This document shows positions 50,594 through 58,902 of a stretch of DNA of 64,000 bases, one piece after another. The notes below the pieces were generated by a model that was given only the letters and a program-made list of their open reading frames with translations, did no database searches and was not told the DNA's origin. Where the stretch lies: NCBI RefSeq assembly GCF_025725665.1, contig NZ_CP107009.1:62001-126000 (forward strand), written 5' to 3'. Origin of the DNA: Halomonas sp. LR3S48. Its GTDB lineage: Bacteria > Pseudomonadota > Gammaproteobacteria > Pseudomonadales > Halomonadaceae. How positions within the stretch are numbered: the stretch's first letter is position 1; each line of letters starts with the position of its first letter. A program made the translations under genes and the position numbers.

Positions 50594-50735
50594 ATCGATG
50601 TCTCCAGAGCGAGTGTCCAGAACCAGTAATCAACGGCCGACGGGCATCGCTCTCCCGGCTCGATTCTCGAGCCCGGGGAAGCGACGCCCGCCAGTCGTTA
50701 GCTTGCTTATTGTAGCCGAAATGGGCCGCGATTGC

Positions 50736-51380
50736 TCAGCCCGCGTCGGGCTGCTCGCTCGGGGCCGCTTTGGCGAAGGCCTTCAGCTCGCGGCAGTGCG
50801 CGGTGATGCGCTGGATTCGCGGATAGGCGGAGAGATCGCACTCGAAGCGCTCGGCGTTGAACACCTGAGGCACCAGGCAGATATCGGCGAGCGTCGGGGT
50901 GTCACCGTGGCAGAAGTCGCCGCTGCCCGCCTCCCGGGAGAGCATTGCCTCCAGGGCGTCGAAGCCGCCGGTCACCCAGTGGCGGTACCAGGCCAGCTTG
51001 GCCTCTTCATCCAGTTTCAATTCGTGGACCAGGTACTTGAGCACCCGCAGGTTGTTGAGCGGGTGGATCTCGCAGGCCACCATCTGGGCCAGGGCGCGTA
51101 CCCGGGCCCGCTCTGCCGGCTCGAGCGGCAGCAGCGCAGGGCTGGGGTGGAGCTCATCCAGGTACTCGCAGATCGCCAGAGACTGGATCAGGGTGGTGCC
51201 GTCGTCGGTAACCAGCGCCGGCACAAGCCCCTGGGGGTTATGTGCACGGAAGGTCTCGCTGCGCTGTTCGCCCTTCACCAGGTTGACCGTGGCCTGGTCG
51301 TACTCCAGGCCCTTGAGGTTGAGCACGATGCGCACCCGGTAGGCCGCCGACGAGCGGAAATAGCCGTATAGCGTGGTCAT
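50736..51380 (-). CDS. maiA: maleylacetoacetate isomerase
   Basis: This 214-residue zeta-class glutathione transferase has the hallmark SSAAYRVRIVLNLKG near residues 10-24, with the catalytic Ser. It isomerises maleylacetoacetate to fumarylacetoacetate. It is the last gene of the homogentisate unit, 33 bp after fahA. An imperfect hairpin (CCCGGCTCGA / TCGAGCCCGGG) near 50660 may end the transcript. Confidence 0.95.
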   Translation of the reverse strand: MTTLYGYFRSSAAYRVRIVLNLKGLEYDQATVNLVKGEQRSETFRAHNPQGLVPALVTDDGTTLIQSLAICEYLDELHPSPALLPLEPAERARVRALAQMVACEIHPLNNLRVLKYLVHELKLDEEAKLAWYRHWVTGGFDALEAMLSREAGSGDFCHGDTPTLADICLVPQVFNAERFECDLSAYPRIQRITAHCRELKAFAKAAPSEQPDAG

Positions 51381-51413
51381 GGTTGCCTCTCCTAGCCGTT
51401 CACTTGGGCTGGT

Positions 51414-52433
51414 TTATTTTGGCTGGTAGGGCACTACCTGCTGGTCGATGGCACCGAAGATGCTGTTGCCTTGGCGGTCGAACATCTCGATGCGTACGCG
51501 GTCGCCGAAGCGCATGAAGGGTGTCTTGGCCGCACCGTGCAGGATCTGTTCCACCATGCGTACCTCTGCCAGGCAGCTATAGCCCACGCCGCCGTCCGCC
51601 ACCGGCTTCCCGGGACCGCCGTCGGGGTCGGGATTGGAGACGGTGCCGGAGCCGACGATGGCACCGGCGCCCAGGTAGCGGGTCCTGGCCGCATGGGCGA
51701 CCAGCTGCGGGAAGCTGAAGATCATGTCGGGGCCGGCTTCCGGCTCACCGAACTTCTCGCCGTTGAGGTGCACCGTCAGCGGCAGGTGGACCTTGCCGTC
51801 CTGCCAGGCATCGCCCAGCTCGTCGGGGGTGACGCAGATCGGCGAGAAGGCGGAGGCCGGCTTGGCCTGGAAGAAGCCGAAGCCCTTGGCCAGCTCGCCG
51901 GGGATCAGCCCGCGCAGGCTGACGTCGTTAACCAGCATGATCAGCTTGATGTGGCCGGCGGCCTGCTCCGGCGTCACCGCCATCGGCACGTCGTCGGTGA
52001 TCACCGCAATCTCGCCCTCGAAGTCGATGCCGTGCTCCTCGCTGACCGCCTCGATGTCCTCGGTGGGGGCGAGGAACTTGTCGCCGCCGCCCTGGTACAT
52101 CAGTGGGTCGGTCCAGAACGTCTCGGGCATCTCGGCGTTGCGCGCCTGGCGCACCAGCTTGACGTGATTGAGGTAGGCGGAACCGTCGGCCCAGTGGTAG
52201 CTGCGCGGCAGCGGCGAGTGCAGTTGGTTCTGGTCGAGCGCGAAGGCGCCTGCGGCGCTGCCGTCGTTGAGTTCGGCGTAGCGCGCTTCCAGCTTGGGGC
52301 TCACGGCGTCCCAGTGCTCGATCGCCTGCTGCAGGGTGGTGGCGATGTCGGCGGCGGAGACGGCCTGGCTCAGGTCGCGGGAGACCACCAGCAGTTCGCC
52401 GTCGCGGCCATTCTTGAGAGTAGCGAGTTTCAT
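51414..52433 (-). CDS. fahA: fumarylacetoacetate hydrolase (short type)
   Basis: This 339-residue enzyme of the FAH superfamily has metal-binding residues in DFEGEIAVITDD and SPICVTPDELGDAW-like segments, plus GAGAIVGSGTVSNPD. It cleaves fumarylacetoacetate to fumarate and acetoacetate. It is shorter than the ~430-residue FahA of Pseudomonas, matching the other bacterial type. A 20-bp tandem repeat separates it from hmgA. Confidence 0.9.
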   Translation of the reverse strand: MKLATLKNGRDGELLVVSRDLSQAVSAADIATTLQQAIEHWDAVSPKLEARYAELNDGSAAGAFALDQNQLHSPLPRSYHWADGSAYLNHVKLVRQARNAEMPETFWTDPLMYQGGGDKFLAPTEDIEAVSEEHGIDFEGEIAVITDDVPMAVTPEQAAGHIKLIMLVNDVSLRGLIPGELAKGFGFFQAKPASAFSPICVTPDELGDAWQDGKVHLPLTVHLNGEKFGEPEAGPDMIFSFPQLVAHAARTRYLGAGAIVGSGTVSNPDPDGGPGKPVADGGVGYSCLAEVRMVEQILHGAAKTPFMRFGDRVRIEMFDRQGNSIFGAIDQQVVPYQPK

Positions 52434-52503
52434 CGTCGTTGAATCCTTTTCGTCAGGGGCGGGGCTCGTCGGCCCCGTCCGGTTCGGCTGTCTCGTCGCT
52501 CAG

Positions 52504-52583
52504 CTTTCCTGTGTCGCTCAAGGCTGTCCTGTGTCGCTCAAGGCTGTCCTGTGTTGCTCAGGGCTGTCCTGTATCGCTCAGGG
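52504..52583. repeat. four-copy 20-bp tandem repeat between hmgA and fahA
   Basis: CTGTCCTGTGTCGCTCAAGG or close variants occur four times head to tail, with one to three differences per copy. The last copy runs into the hmgA stop codon. On the coding strand each copy contains TGA. It is a minisatellite of unknown role and may vary in copy number between strains. Confidence 0.9.
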
Positions 52584-53885
52584 CTGCTGCGGATCGAAGT
52601 GCGAGCGCAGGGTCGACCAGACGTCGACGTAGTCGCGCTGGCGGATGTCCGCGTTCAGCGCCGCCTCGGTGGGATGGTAGACATAGCGGCTCTCGAACAT
52701 GAAGGCCAGGGTCGCATCCAGGCGCTGCGGTGTCAGCTCGGCGTTGGAGGCCTTCTCGAAGGTGTCGGCGTCGGGGCCATGGGGCGACATGCAGTTGTGC
52801 AGGCTGGCACCGCCGGGCAGGAAGCCCTCGGCCTTGGCGTCGTACTCGCCGTGGATCAGGCCCATGAATTCGCTCATCAGGTTGCGATGGAAGTAGGGTG
52901 GACGGAAGGTGTTCTCGGCCACCATCCAGCGTGGCGGGAAGATCACGAAGTCGATGTTGGCCATCCCCGGGGTGTCGGAGGCCGAGGTCAGCACGGTGAA
53001 GATCGAGGGGTCGGGGTGGTCGAAGCTCACCGTGTTGATGGTATTGAAGCGCGCCAGGTCGTACTTGTAGGGCGCGTAGTTGCCGTGCCAGGCCACCACG
53101 TCCAGCGGCGAGTGGCCGAGCTGGGTCACCCAGAAGCGGCCCGAGAACTTGGCCACCAGTTCGAAGTCGCCCTCCACGTCTTCGAAGGCTGCCACCGGGC
53201 TCTCGAAATCGCGCGGGTTGGCCAGGCCATTGGCGCCGATCGGGCCGAGGCCGGGCAGCTCCAGCGGACTGCCGTAATTCTCGCAGATGTAACCGCGCGC
53301 GGCATCGGAGCCTGGCGCCAGGCGCACCTGGAACTTCATGCCGCGAGGGATCACCGCGATCTCGCCGCCCTTGACCTCGAGCTCGCCCAGTTCGGTGCGC
53401 AGGCGCAGGGTGCCCTGCTGCGGCACGAGCAAGAGCTCACCGTCGGCGTCGTAGAAGAAGCGCTCGGTCATGTCGCGGTTGAAGGCATAGACGTGCACGC
53501 CGCAGCCGGCCTGGGTGCCGGCATCGCCGTTCACCGCGATGGTCAGCAGGCCGTCGATGAAGTCGGTGGGCTCGGCGGGAATCGGCAGCGGGTCCCAGCG
53601 CATCTGGTTGGGATCGGCGGCGGGTCTGGCCAGCGGAGACGTCGCCACCCGACGGTTATCGAGCGGTGTGTACGCGCTCTGTACCACCGAGGGACGGATG
53701 CGGTAGAGCCAGCTACGCAGGTTCTCGTGGCGCGGCGCGGTGAAGGCCGAGCCGGTGAGCTGCTCGGCATAGAGGCCGTAGGCGCATTTCTGGGGCGAGT
53801 TCTGCCCTACCGGCAGCGCGCCGGGCAGCGCCTCGCTGGCGAAGTGGTTGCGAAAACCGCTCTGGTAGTCGAGTTTGGTCGTCAT
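52578..53885 (-). CDS. hmgA: homogentisate 1,2-dioxygenase
   Basis: This 435-residue iron enzyme opens the ring of homogentisate to maleylacetoacetate. It begins [20 protein letters not shown] and has the conserved [12 protein letters not shown] and MSPHGPD segments that supply the iron-binding His and Glu. GAGGGA precedes the ATG at 53885. It lies 13 bp after the DUF2783-like gene, so hydroxylation and ring cleavage genes are in one unit. Confidence 0.97.
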   Translation of the reverse strand: MTTKLDYQSGFRNHFASEALPGALPVGQNSPQKCAYGLYAEQLTGSAFTAPRHENLRSWLYRIRPSVVQSAYTPLDNRRVATSPLARPAADPNQMRWDPLPIPAEPTDFIDGLLTIAVNGDAGTQAGCGVHVYAFNRDMTERFFYDADGELLLVPQQGTLRLRTELGELEVKGGEIAVIPRGMKFQVRLAPGSDAARGYICENYGSPLELPGLGPIGANGLANPRDFESPVAAFEDVEGDFELVAKFSGRFWVTQLGHSPLDVVAWHGNYAPYKYDLARFNTINTVSFDHPDPSIFTVLTSASDTPGMANIDFVIFPPRWMVAENTFRPPYFHRNLMSEFMGLIHGEYDAKAEGFLPGGASLHNCMSPHGPDADTFEKASNAELTPQRLDATLAFMFESRYVYHPTEAALNADIRQRDYVDVWSTLRSHFDPQQP

Positions 53886-53898
53886 GGGAAGGTCCCTC

Positions 53899-54120
53899 TT
53901 ATTCGTCTGTTTGCCCGTCAGCTGTCCCGGCGGCCTGGCCGGCAATGGCCAAGGCCTCCTCCAGCACCTGCTGGTCGCCGATGTGATTGGCCAGCAGCAG
54001 GATCAGCCGGGCGTTGATGCGTTCGCTCTCCGCCTCGCTGCGCTCGCGATGCACTTCGGTCAGCGCGGCATAGAAGGCGTCCGGGTCGGTGAAGTTGGGG
54101 TCCAGTTCAAGCCGTGGCAT
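53899..54120 (-). CDS. small DUF2783-like partner protein, copy 2
   Basis: This 73-residue helical protein begins [20 protein letters not shown] and contains [20 protein letters not shown]. It overlaps the end of the flavin hydroxylase gene by 14 bp and precedes hmgA. Position and size match MhaB, the small partner of 3-hydroxyphenylacetate 6-hydroxylase in Pseudomonas putida U, although I cannot compare sequences. A second such protein lies at 43757. Confidence 0.72.
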   Translation of the reverse strand: MPRLELDPNFTDPDAFYAALTEVHRERSEAESERINARLILLLANHIGDQQVLEEALAIAGQAAGTADGQTDE

Positions 54121-55819
54121 GACGCACCTCCTCGGCATCAAGATGGCGGCCCAGGGCACGAGCCAGCGCTTCGTCGACGGCGCTGGCCGTCACCTCATGC
54201 CAGCGGGCAGTGACGTGCTGATCGGGACGAATCAGGTAGCCGGTGCCGCCGGTCAGGCCATAGCGTTCGCCGACGAGGTTTTCCACGTCCTCGATCTGAC
54301 GGCTGCGCGGCAGCTCGGCCAGCGCGTGGGGGGCGGGTCCGACGATCAGCAGGTCGAGATCGGCATGGCGCTCGAGCAGTGGCTCGAGTTCATTCATGAG
54401 CGCCTCGGCTCGTGTGCTGTCGACGCGGCCATCGAGTAGCAGCACGAAACGCCCCCCCAACTGGTTGAGCAGCCAGGCGCGCTGGCCGGCTAGGGCGATC
54501 GGGGCGTCCTTGGGGGGGCTGCCGGGGCGTAGTTCGAGCGGCAGCGCCTCGGTTTCGTGGCCGTTGAGCGGCGAGTCGTCGTAGTGGCACGGTATCGACA
54601 GACGGCCGCTATTGACCAGGCGGCGGGCGAAGGGGTAATGCTCGGCCAGCTCCAGCACGCTGTCGCGGAACAGCCGGCTGATGCGACTCTTCGGCGTGAT
54701 GAAGTCGGTGGCGCGAGTCGAATTGAGGATGTTCTCGGCGGCGCCGTGCTGACGCTCGTCGTTGTAGGTGGCGAGCAGCGCCTCGGGGGCCTGGCCTTTG
54801 AGCACCCGGGCCAGCTTCCAGGCCAGGTTCTCGGTGCTCTGCAGCGCGCCGTTGGCGCCGCGGGCGCCGAAGGGCGAGACCTGGTGGGCAGCGTCACCCA
54901 TGAAGAACACGCGGTTGTGGATGTAGTCGTCCATCTTGCGGCAGCGGAAGGTATACACGCTTGCCCACTCCAGTTCGAACTCCACGTCCTCGCCGAGCAT
55001 CGCCTGCACGCGGGGCCGAATGTTCTCCTCCTTCTTCTCCTCCTCCGGATCGGCGTCCCAACCCAGTTGGAAGTCGATGCGCCAGACGTTGTCCGGCTGG
55101 CGATGCAGGAGTACCGACTGGTTGGGGTGGAAAGGCGGGTCGAACCAGAACCAGCGCTCGGTGGGAAAGTCCGCCTTCATGATCACATCGGCAATCAGGA
55201 AGCGATCCTGGAAGATCTGGCCGCGGCTTTCCAACCCGAGCATGTCGCGGATCTTGCTGTTGGCGCCGTCGGCCACCAGCAGGTAGTCGCAGGAGAGGCG
55301 GTAATCGCCATCCTCGGTGCTGACCAGAACCTCGCTGCGCTCGGGGCGGCTGTCGACCTCGGTGACCTTGTGTTTCCAGCGCAGGTCGATGCGATCGGTG
55401 AGTTCGTCGGCGCGGTTCACCAGATACTCTTCGAAGTAGTACTGCTGCAGGTTGATGAAGGCCGGCATGCGATGGCCCTCTTCCGGCAGCAGGTCGAAGT
55501 CGTAGACCTCGCGCTGCTGGAAGAACACCCGGCCACGCTGCCAGGTCACGCCCTTGTCGACCATCGGCTGGGCGCAGCCCAGGCGGTCGAGGATCTCCAG
55601 CGTGCGCTTGGCGAAACAGATCGCCCGCGAGCCGACGCTGACGGTATTGTTGTCGTCGAGCACCACGCTCTCGACGCCCTGCTGGGCCAGGTCGATGGCC
55701 ATGGCCAGGCCGGTGGGACCGGCACCGACGATCACCACCGGGCAGTGGCGCACGTCGTCACGGTCCAGCTCCGGCGCGCGCCGGTAAGGGTAGACGGGAT
55801 TGTTATAGGTAGTTGGCAT
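54107..55819 (-). CDS. mhaA: FAD-dependent aromatic hydroxylase, probable 3-hydroxyphenylacetate 6-hydroxylase
   Basis: This 570-residue flavoprotein has the FAD motif VVIVGAGPTGLAMAIDLAQQ (near 28-47), LLVADGANSKIRD, and GDAAHQVSPFGARGANGALQ. The homogentisate ring-cleavage genes follow immediately, so a hydroxylase that makes homogentisate is expected. MhaA from 3-hydroxyphenylacetate is the best candidate, but other 4- or 3-hydroxyphenyl acids cannot be excluded. The ATG at 55819 follows GGAGGAAG. Confidence 0.78.
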   Translation of the reverse strand: MPTTYNNPVYPYRRAPELDRDDVRHCPVVIVGAGPTGLAMAIDLAQQGVESVVLDDNNTVSVGSRAICFAKRTLEILDRLGCAQPMVDKGVTWQRGRVFFQQREVYDFDLLPEEGHRMPAFINLQQYYFEEYLVNRADELTDRIDLRWKHKVTEVDSRPERSEVLVSTEDGDYRLSCDYLLVADGANSKIRDMLGLESRGQIFQDRFLIADVIMKADFPTERWFWFDPPFHPNQSVLLHRQPDNVWRIDFQLGWDADPEEEKKEENIRPRVQAMLGEDVEFELEWASVYTFRCRKMDDYIHNRVFFMGDAAHQVSPFGARGANGALQSTENLAWKLARVLKGQAPEALLATYNDERQHGAAENILNSTRATDFITPKSRISRLFRDSVLELAEHYPFARRLVNSGRLSIPCHYDDSPLNGHETEALPLELRPGSPPKDAPIALAGQRAWLLNQLGGRFVLLLDGRVDSTRAEALMNELEPLLERHADLDLLIVGPAPHALAELPRSRQIEDVENLVGERYGLTGGTGYLIRPDQHVTARWHEVTASAVDEALARALGRHLDAEEVRHATA

Positions 55820-55913
55820 GCTTCCTCCGACCGCGGCTGCTGCGGGGACAAGGCCGTCGCGAATGCTGCGACCTGTCCCCGGCGCCGCTCGCCAGGCATT
55901 TTTGAACAGCGCG

Positions 55914-56882
55914 TTACTGGTTCTCGACGACTTCCTGCAGCGAATGCCACATCTGGGTATCGCGCTCGGCGGTCCAGATGCGCGGGTCGGGGTATTCGCC
56001 GCCGGCCTCGTCATAGCAGCGGGTAATATCGAACGGTACGCAGTGATCGAAGATCACCCAGTGGCCGTACTTGGGCTTGAGCAGGGCGTAGGTCTCGGCG
56101 TAGCACTCGGAGAGCGACTTGCCGGCGGCCTTGCCCGCCTTGACGCTTTCGTACATGTCGGCGAGGAAGTCACGGGTACCCTGGATCGCTTCCTGGCACT
56201 GCTCGGGCGTGGTGAGCGCTTCGCCGCGGCCCGGTACCAGCTTCTGTGGGTTCATGGCCTGCAGGCGATCGAGGGTGGAAGGCCAGTCCTCGTGGTAGGC
56301 GTCGCCGGTATAGGGAGTGGCGCCGTACTCGACCAGGTCGCCGGAGAACATCACCTTCTCTTCGGGCAGCCAGACGACGGTGTCGCCCTTGGTGTGGCCG
56401 CGGCCGAGGTGAATGATGCGTACCTCGCGCTTGCCCATGAACACCGTCAGTTCTTTCTGGAACACGATGTTGGGCCAGGTCAGGCCGGGCACCGAGTCGA
56501 CGCCCTTGAACAGGCGCGGGAAGCGGCCGACTTCGGATTCGTAATCCTGCTGGCCGCGCTCGACGATCAGGTCGTAAGTGTTCTGGCTGGCGTAGATGTT
56601 CTCGGCATCGTAGGCCGAGGCGCCGAGTACGCGCACGGCGTGGTAGTGGCTCATCACCACGTGCTTGATCGGCAGGTCGGTGACCTCGCGAATCCGGCGG
56701 ATCACGTCCTGGGCCATGATCGGCGTGGCCTGGGTGTCGATCACCATCACGCTGTCGTCGCCGATGACCACACCGGTATTGGGATCGCCTTCGGCGGTGT
56801 AGGCGTACAAGCCCTCCGCCAGCTTGGTGAAGCTGATCTGCTTCTCTTCGGTATCGGCGTGGGAAGCGAATTTCTTGCTCAT
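55914..56882 (-). CDS. MBL-fold protein with altered metal site
   Basis: This 322-residue metallo-beta-lactamase-fold protein is the first gene of the homogentisate unit. The usual HxHxDH loop reads SHYHAVRVLG, so the two His of site 1 remain but Asp and His of site 2 are replaced by Val and Arg. Later metal residues look intact (GRGHTKGDTV; MFSGDLVEYG). It may bind a single metal or have lost hydrolysis. The ATG at 56882 follows GGAGG. Its role in aromatic catabolism is unknown. Confidence 0.8.
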   Translation of the reverse strand: MSKKFASHADTEEKQISFTKLAEGLYAYTAEGDPNTGVVIGDDSVMVIDTQATPIMAQDVIRRIREVTDLPIKHVVMSHYHAVRVLGASAYDAENIYASQNTYDLIVERGQQDYESEVGRFPRLFKGVDSVPGLTWPNIVFQKELTVFMGKREVRIIHLGRGHTKGDTVVWLPEEKVMFSGDLVEYGATPYTGDAYHEDWPSTLDRLQAMNPQKLVPGRGEALTTPEQCQEAIQGTRDFLADMYESVKAGKAAGKSLSECYAETYALLKPKYGHWVIFDHCVPFDITRCYDEAGGEYPDPRIWTAERDTQMWHSLQEVVENQ

Positions 56883-56966
56883 GTTTCCTCCGGGGTCGTC
56901 AGGGGCATCGCATTGAGGACGCACTGGCCAGATTACGGTCCATGGTAGCTCGGGAATGGCTGCAGC

Positions 56967-56986
56967 ATAGTTGTAATTGAAACTAT
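56967..56986. promoter_or_regulatory. MarR-type palindrome between MBL gene and TRAP receptor 3
   Basis: ATAGTTGTAATTGAAACTAT is a near-perfect 20-bp palindrome with matching outer hexamers and an AATT core. Its form is typical of MarR-family operators. It lies 85 bp before the MBL start codon in the 382-bp divergent region. The MarR gene at 60225 is the nearest candidate. The rest of 56883-57264 holds TTGACA at 57034 without a clear -10. Confidence 0.6.
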
Positions 56987-57264
56987 AAGTCCAGCAAGCC
57001 ACGAGCCAATCGATGAAGCAAGCGGGGCTGGATTGACAAAAATTTGCCTGAGATCATGGGTTTTTGGTGAAATTCATACTTAAGTCTAGTGCCCGTTGGC
57101 GCCAAATTAGTTGCAGAAGAGATTAACTGGCGGCATGGTGACAGCGTGAAACGACAGGCTGTCGCGCTCTTGCTTCCACCGTCGGTGAGCGCTCAGCCGC
57201 TAACAACAACGCAGGTACACAACGTGGCGCGAGCACGCCTCCCGTGACGACCCAGGAGCACGCA

Positions 57265-58320
57265 ATGAAACACACCAATCGCCTCATGATCGGCGCCGTG
57301 GCAGCGTTCGGTCTCAGCCTCACCGCGCCTGTGCTGGCCCAGCAAACCATTACCGTCAGCACCTGGGGCGGCCCCAATCACGGCATCAACACCATCGTCT
57401 GGCCCACCTGGAAGGCCTGGATCGAAGAGGCCACCGAAGGCCGCGTGACCGTCGAAGTGGTGCACGACATGGGCCCGCCCGCCGCCCAGATGGAGATCGT
57501 GGCCGACGGTATCGCCGACGCCAGCTGGATCTTCCACGGCCATATGTCGGGGCGCTTCGAGCTGACCCAGTTGCCGGAGTTTCCCACTTTCGAGGCGTTC
57601 TCGTCGGAAGCGGCTTCCGCCGCCTACTGGCGCACTTACGAGGAGTACCTGGCCCAGGCGGAGGAGCATCGCGGCGTCGACGTCATGGCCATGGGTGTGC
57701 ACGGGCCGGGGCAGATCTTCACCCGCGATCAGGTCGACTCCCTCGACCAGCTTTCCGGCAAGCGTGTTCGCGTCGGCGGCGGTGTGATGAGCGATCTGGC
57801 TACCGCCATGCAGGTGTCCGGCGTGGCGCTGCCGCCGACCGGCGTCTATGAAGCCGCCTCGCAGGGCGTCATCGATGGCGCAATGCTGACTCTCGAGGGG
57901 CTGCGCAGCTTCCGCGTGGCCGAGGTGCTGCCGCATACCCTGACGGTGGATGGCGGTTTCTACCGCGGCAGCTTCGCCATCGTCATGAATCCGATGTTCT
58001 GGGATCAGGTCTCACCCGAGGATCGCGAAGCAATCGAAGCCGTCTCCGGCGAGGATCTCTCGCGTCTGTTCGGCTACATGATGGATGCCATGGACGAGCG
58101 CGGCGTGGCTTTCGCCGAGGAGCAGGGCAATACATTCACCGAAGCGTCGGATGAGGACATCGAGCGCCTGCGCGAGGTGACCGACGAGCTGATCGCCGAG
58201 TGGAATGATGCGGTGCAGAGCCGTGGTATCGATACCGAGGCAGCTCTCGAGCACTTCCGCGAGCAGCTCGCCCTGGCCACCGAAGGCGAAAGTATCGCCG
58301 ATCGTGTCGTGCGCCAGTAA
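57265..58320 (+). CDS. TRAP transporter DctP-type substrate-binding protein, copy 3
   Basis: This 351-residue periplasmic receptor has a signal peptide (MKHTNRLMIGAVAAFGLSLT, cleavage near LAQ-Q). The domain begins TITVSTWGGPNHGINTIVWP, with the arginine-containing KRVRVGGGVMSDLATAMQVS. It is closely similar to the receptors at 11220 and 28310, and is the only one followed by DctQ and DctM. CAGGAGCACGCA precedes the ATG. Being divergent from the homogentisate unit suggests an aromatic acid ligand. Confidence 0.94.
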   Translation: MKHTNRLMIGAVAAFGLSLTAPVLAQQTITVSTWGGPNHGINTIVWPTWKAWIEEATEGRVTVEVVHDMGPPAAQMEIVADGIADASWIFHGHMSGRFELTQLPEFPTFEAFSSEAASAAYWRTYEEYLAQAEEHRGVDVMAMGVHGPGQIFTRDQVDSLDQLSGKRVRVGGGVMSDLATAMQVSGVALPPTGVYEAASQGVIDGAMLTLEGLRSFRVAEVLPHTLTVDGGFYRGSFAIVMNPMFWDQVSPEDREAIEAVSGEDLSRLFGYMMDAMDERGVAFAEEQGNTFTEASDEDIERLREVTDELIAEWNDAVQSRGIDTEAALEHFREQLALATEGESIADRVVRQ

Positions 58321-58347
58321 ACCCTTTCGACCCGCGGAGGCTTGACC

Positions 58348-58902
58348 ATGCCGACCTCTTCCCCGTTCCTGTTGCGGGTCGGCCGTATCATGCAGCTGAT
58401 GCTGGAGGGGGTGGCAGGCGCCACCCTCTTCGCCATGATGCTGCTGACCACGGCGGACGTGACCGGACGCTACTTCTTCAATTCACCGATTCTCGGCACC
58501 GTCGAGCTGACCCAGCTGATGCTGGCCGCGCTGGTGTTCCTGTCGCTGCCGGTGGTGTGCTGGCGCGAGGAGCACGTCAGCGTCGACCTGCTCGACAGCG
58601 TGTTCCCTTCGCGGCTGATCTGGATCCGCCAGGTGATCGTCAACCTGATCGTCACCGGCGCGCTGTGGCTCATGGCCCGGCGGGTGTGGGCGCTGGGCGA
58701 GCGCGCCATGCAGTGGGGCGACGTCACCGAGTTCCTGCGCATCCCCAACGGCTACCTCATCTACCTGATGGCGATCATGCTGGCCGCCTCGGCCGCCCTG
58801 ACCCTGCTGCGCACGCTGTTCTATCTGCTCGAAGGCGTGGGCGTGATAGAGCGCGGCGGCCCGCTCAGTCCTGCGAAAGACCAGGGAGACAGTCATGACT
58901 GA
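58348..58902 (+). CDS. dctQ: TRAP transporter small permease (DctQ)
   Basis: This 184-residue membrane protein has four hydrophobic helices and the DctQ motif TADVTGRYFFNSPILGTVEL. It pairs with DctM to form the sodium-driven carrier. It starts 27 bp after the receptor gene and its stop overlaps dctM by 8 bp. GCGGAGGC lies upstream of the ATG at 58348; an in-frame TTG at 58342 is less likely. Confidence 0.93.
   Translation: MPTSSPFLLRVGRIMQLMLEGVAGATLFAMMLLTTADVTGRYFFNSPILGTVELTQLMLAALVFLSLPVVCWREEHVSVDLLDSVFPSRLIWIRQVIVNLIVTGALWLMARRVWALGERAMQWGDVTEFLRIPNGYLIYLMAIMLAASAALTLLRTLFYLLEGVGVIERGGPLSPAKDQGDSHD

Noticed and set aside
57034..57039. TTGACA as the -35 of the TRAP operon
   Set aside because: No acceptable -10 lies 16-18 bp downstream, so I did not call a promoter.
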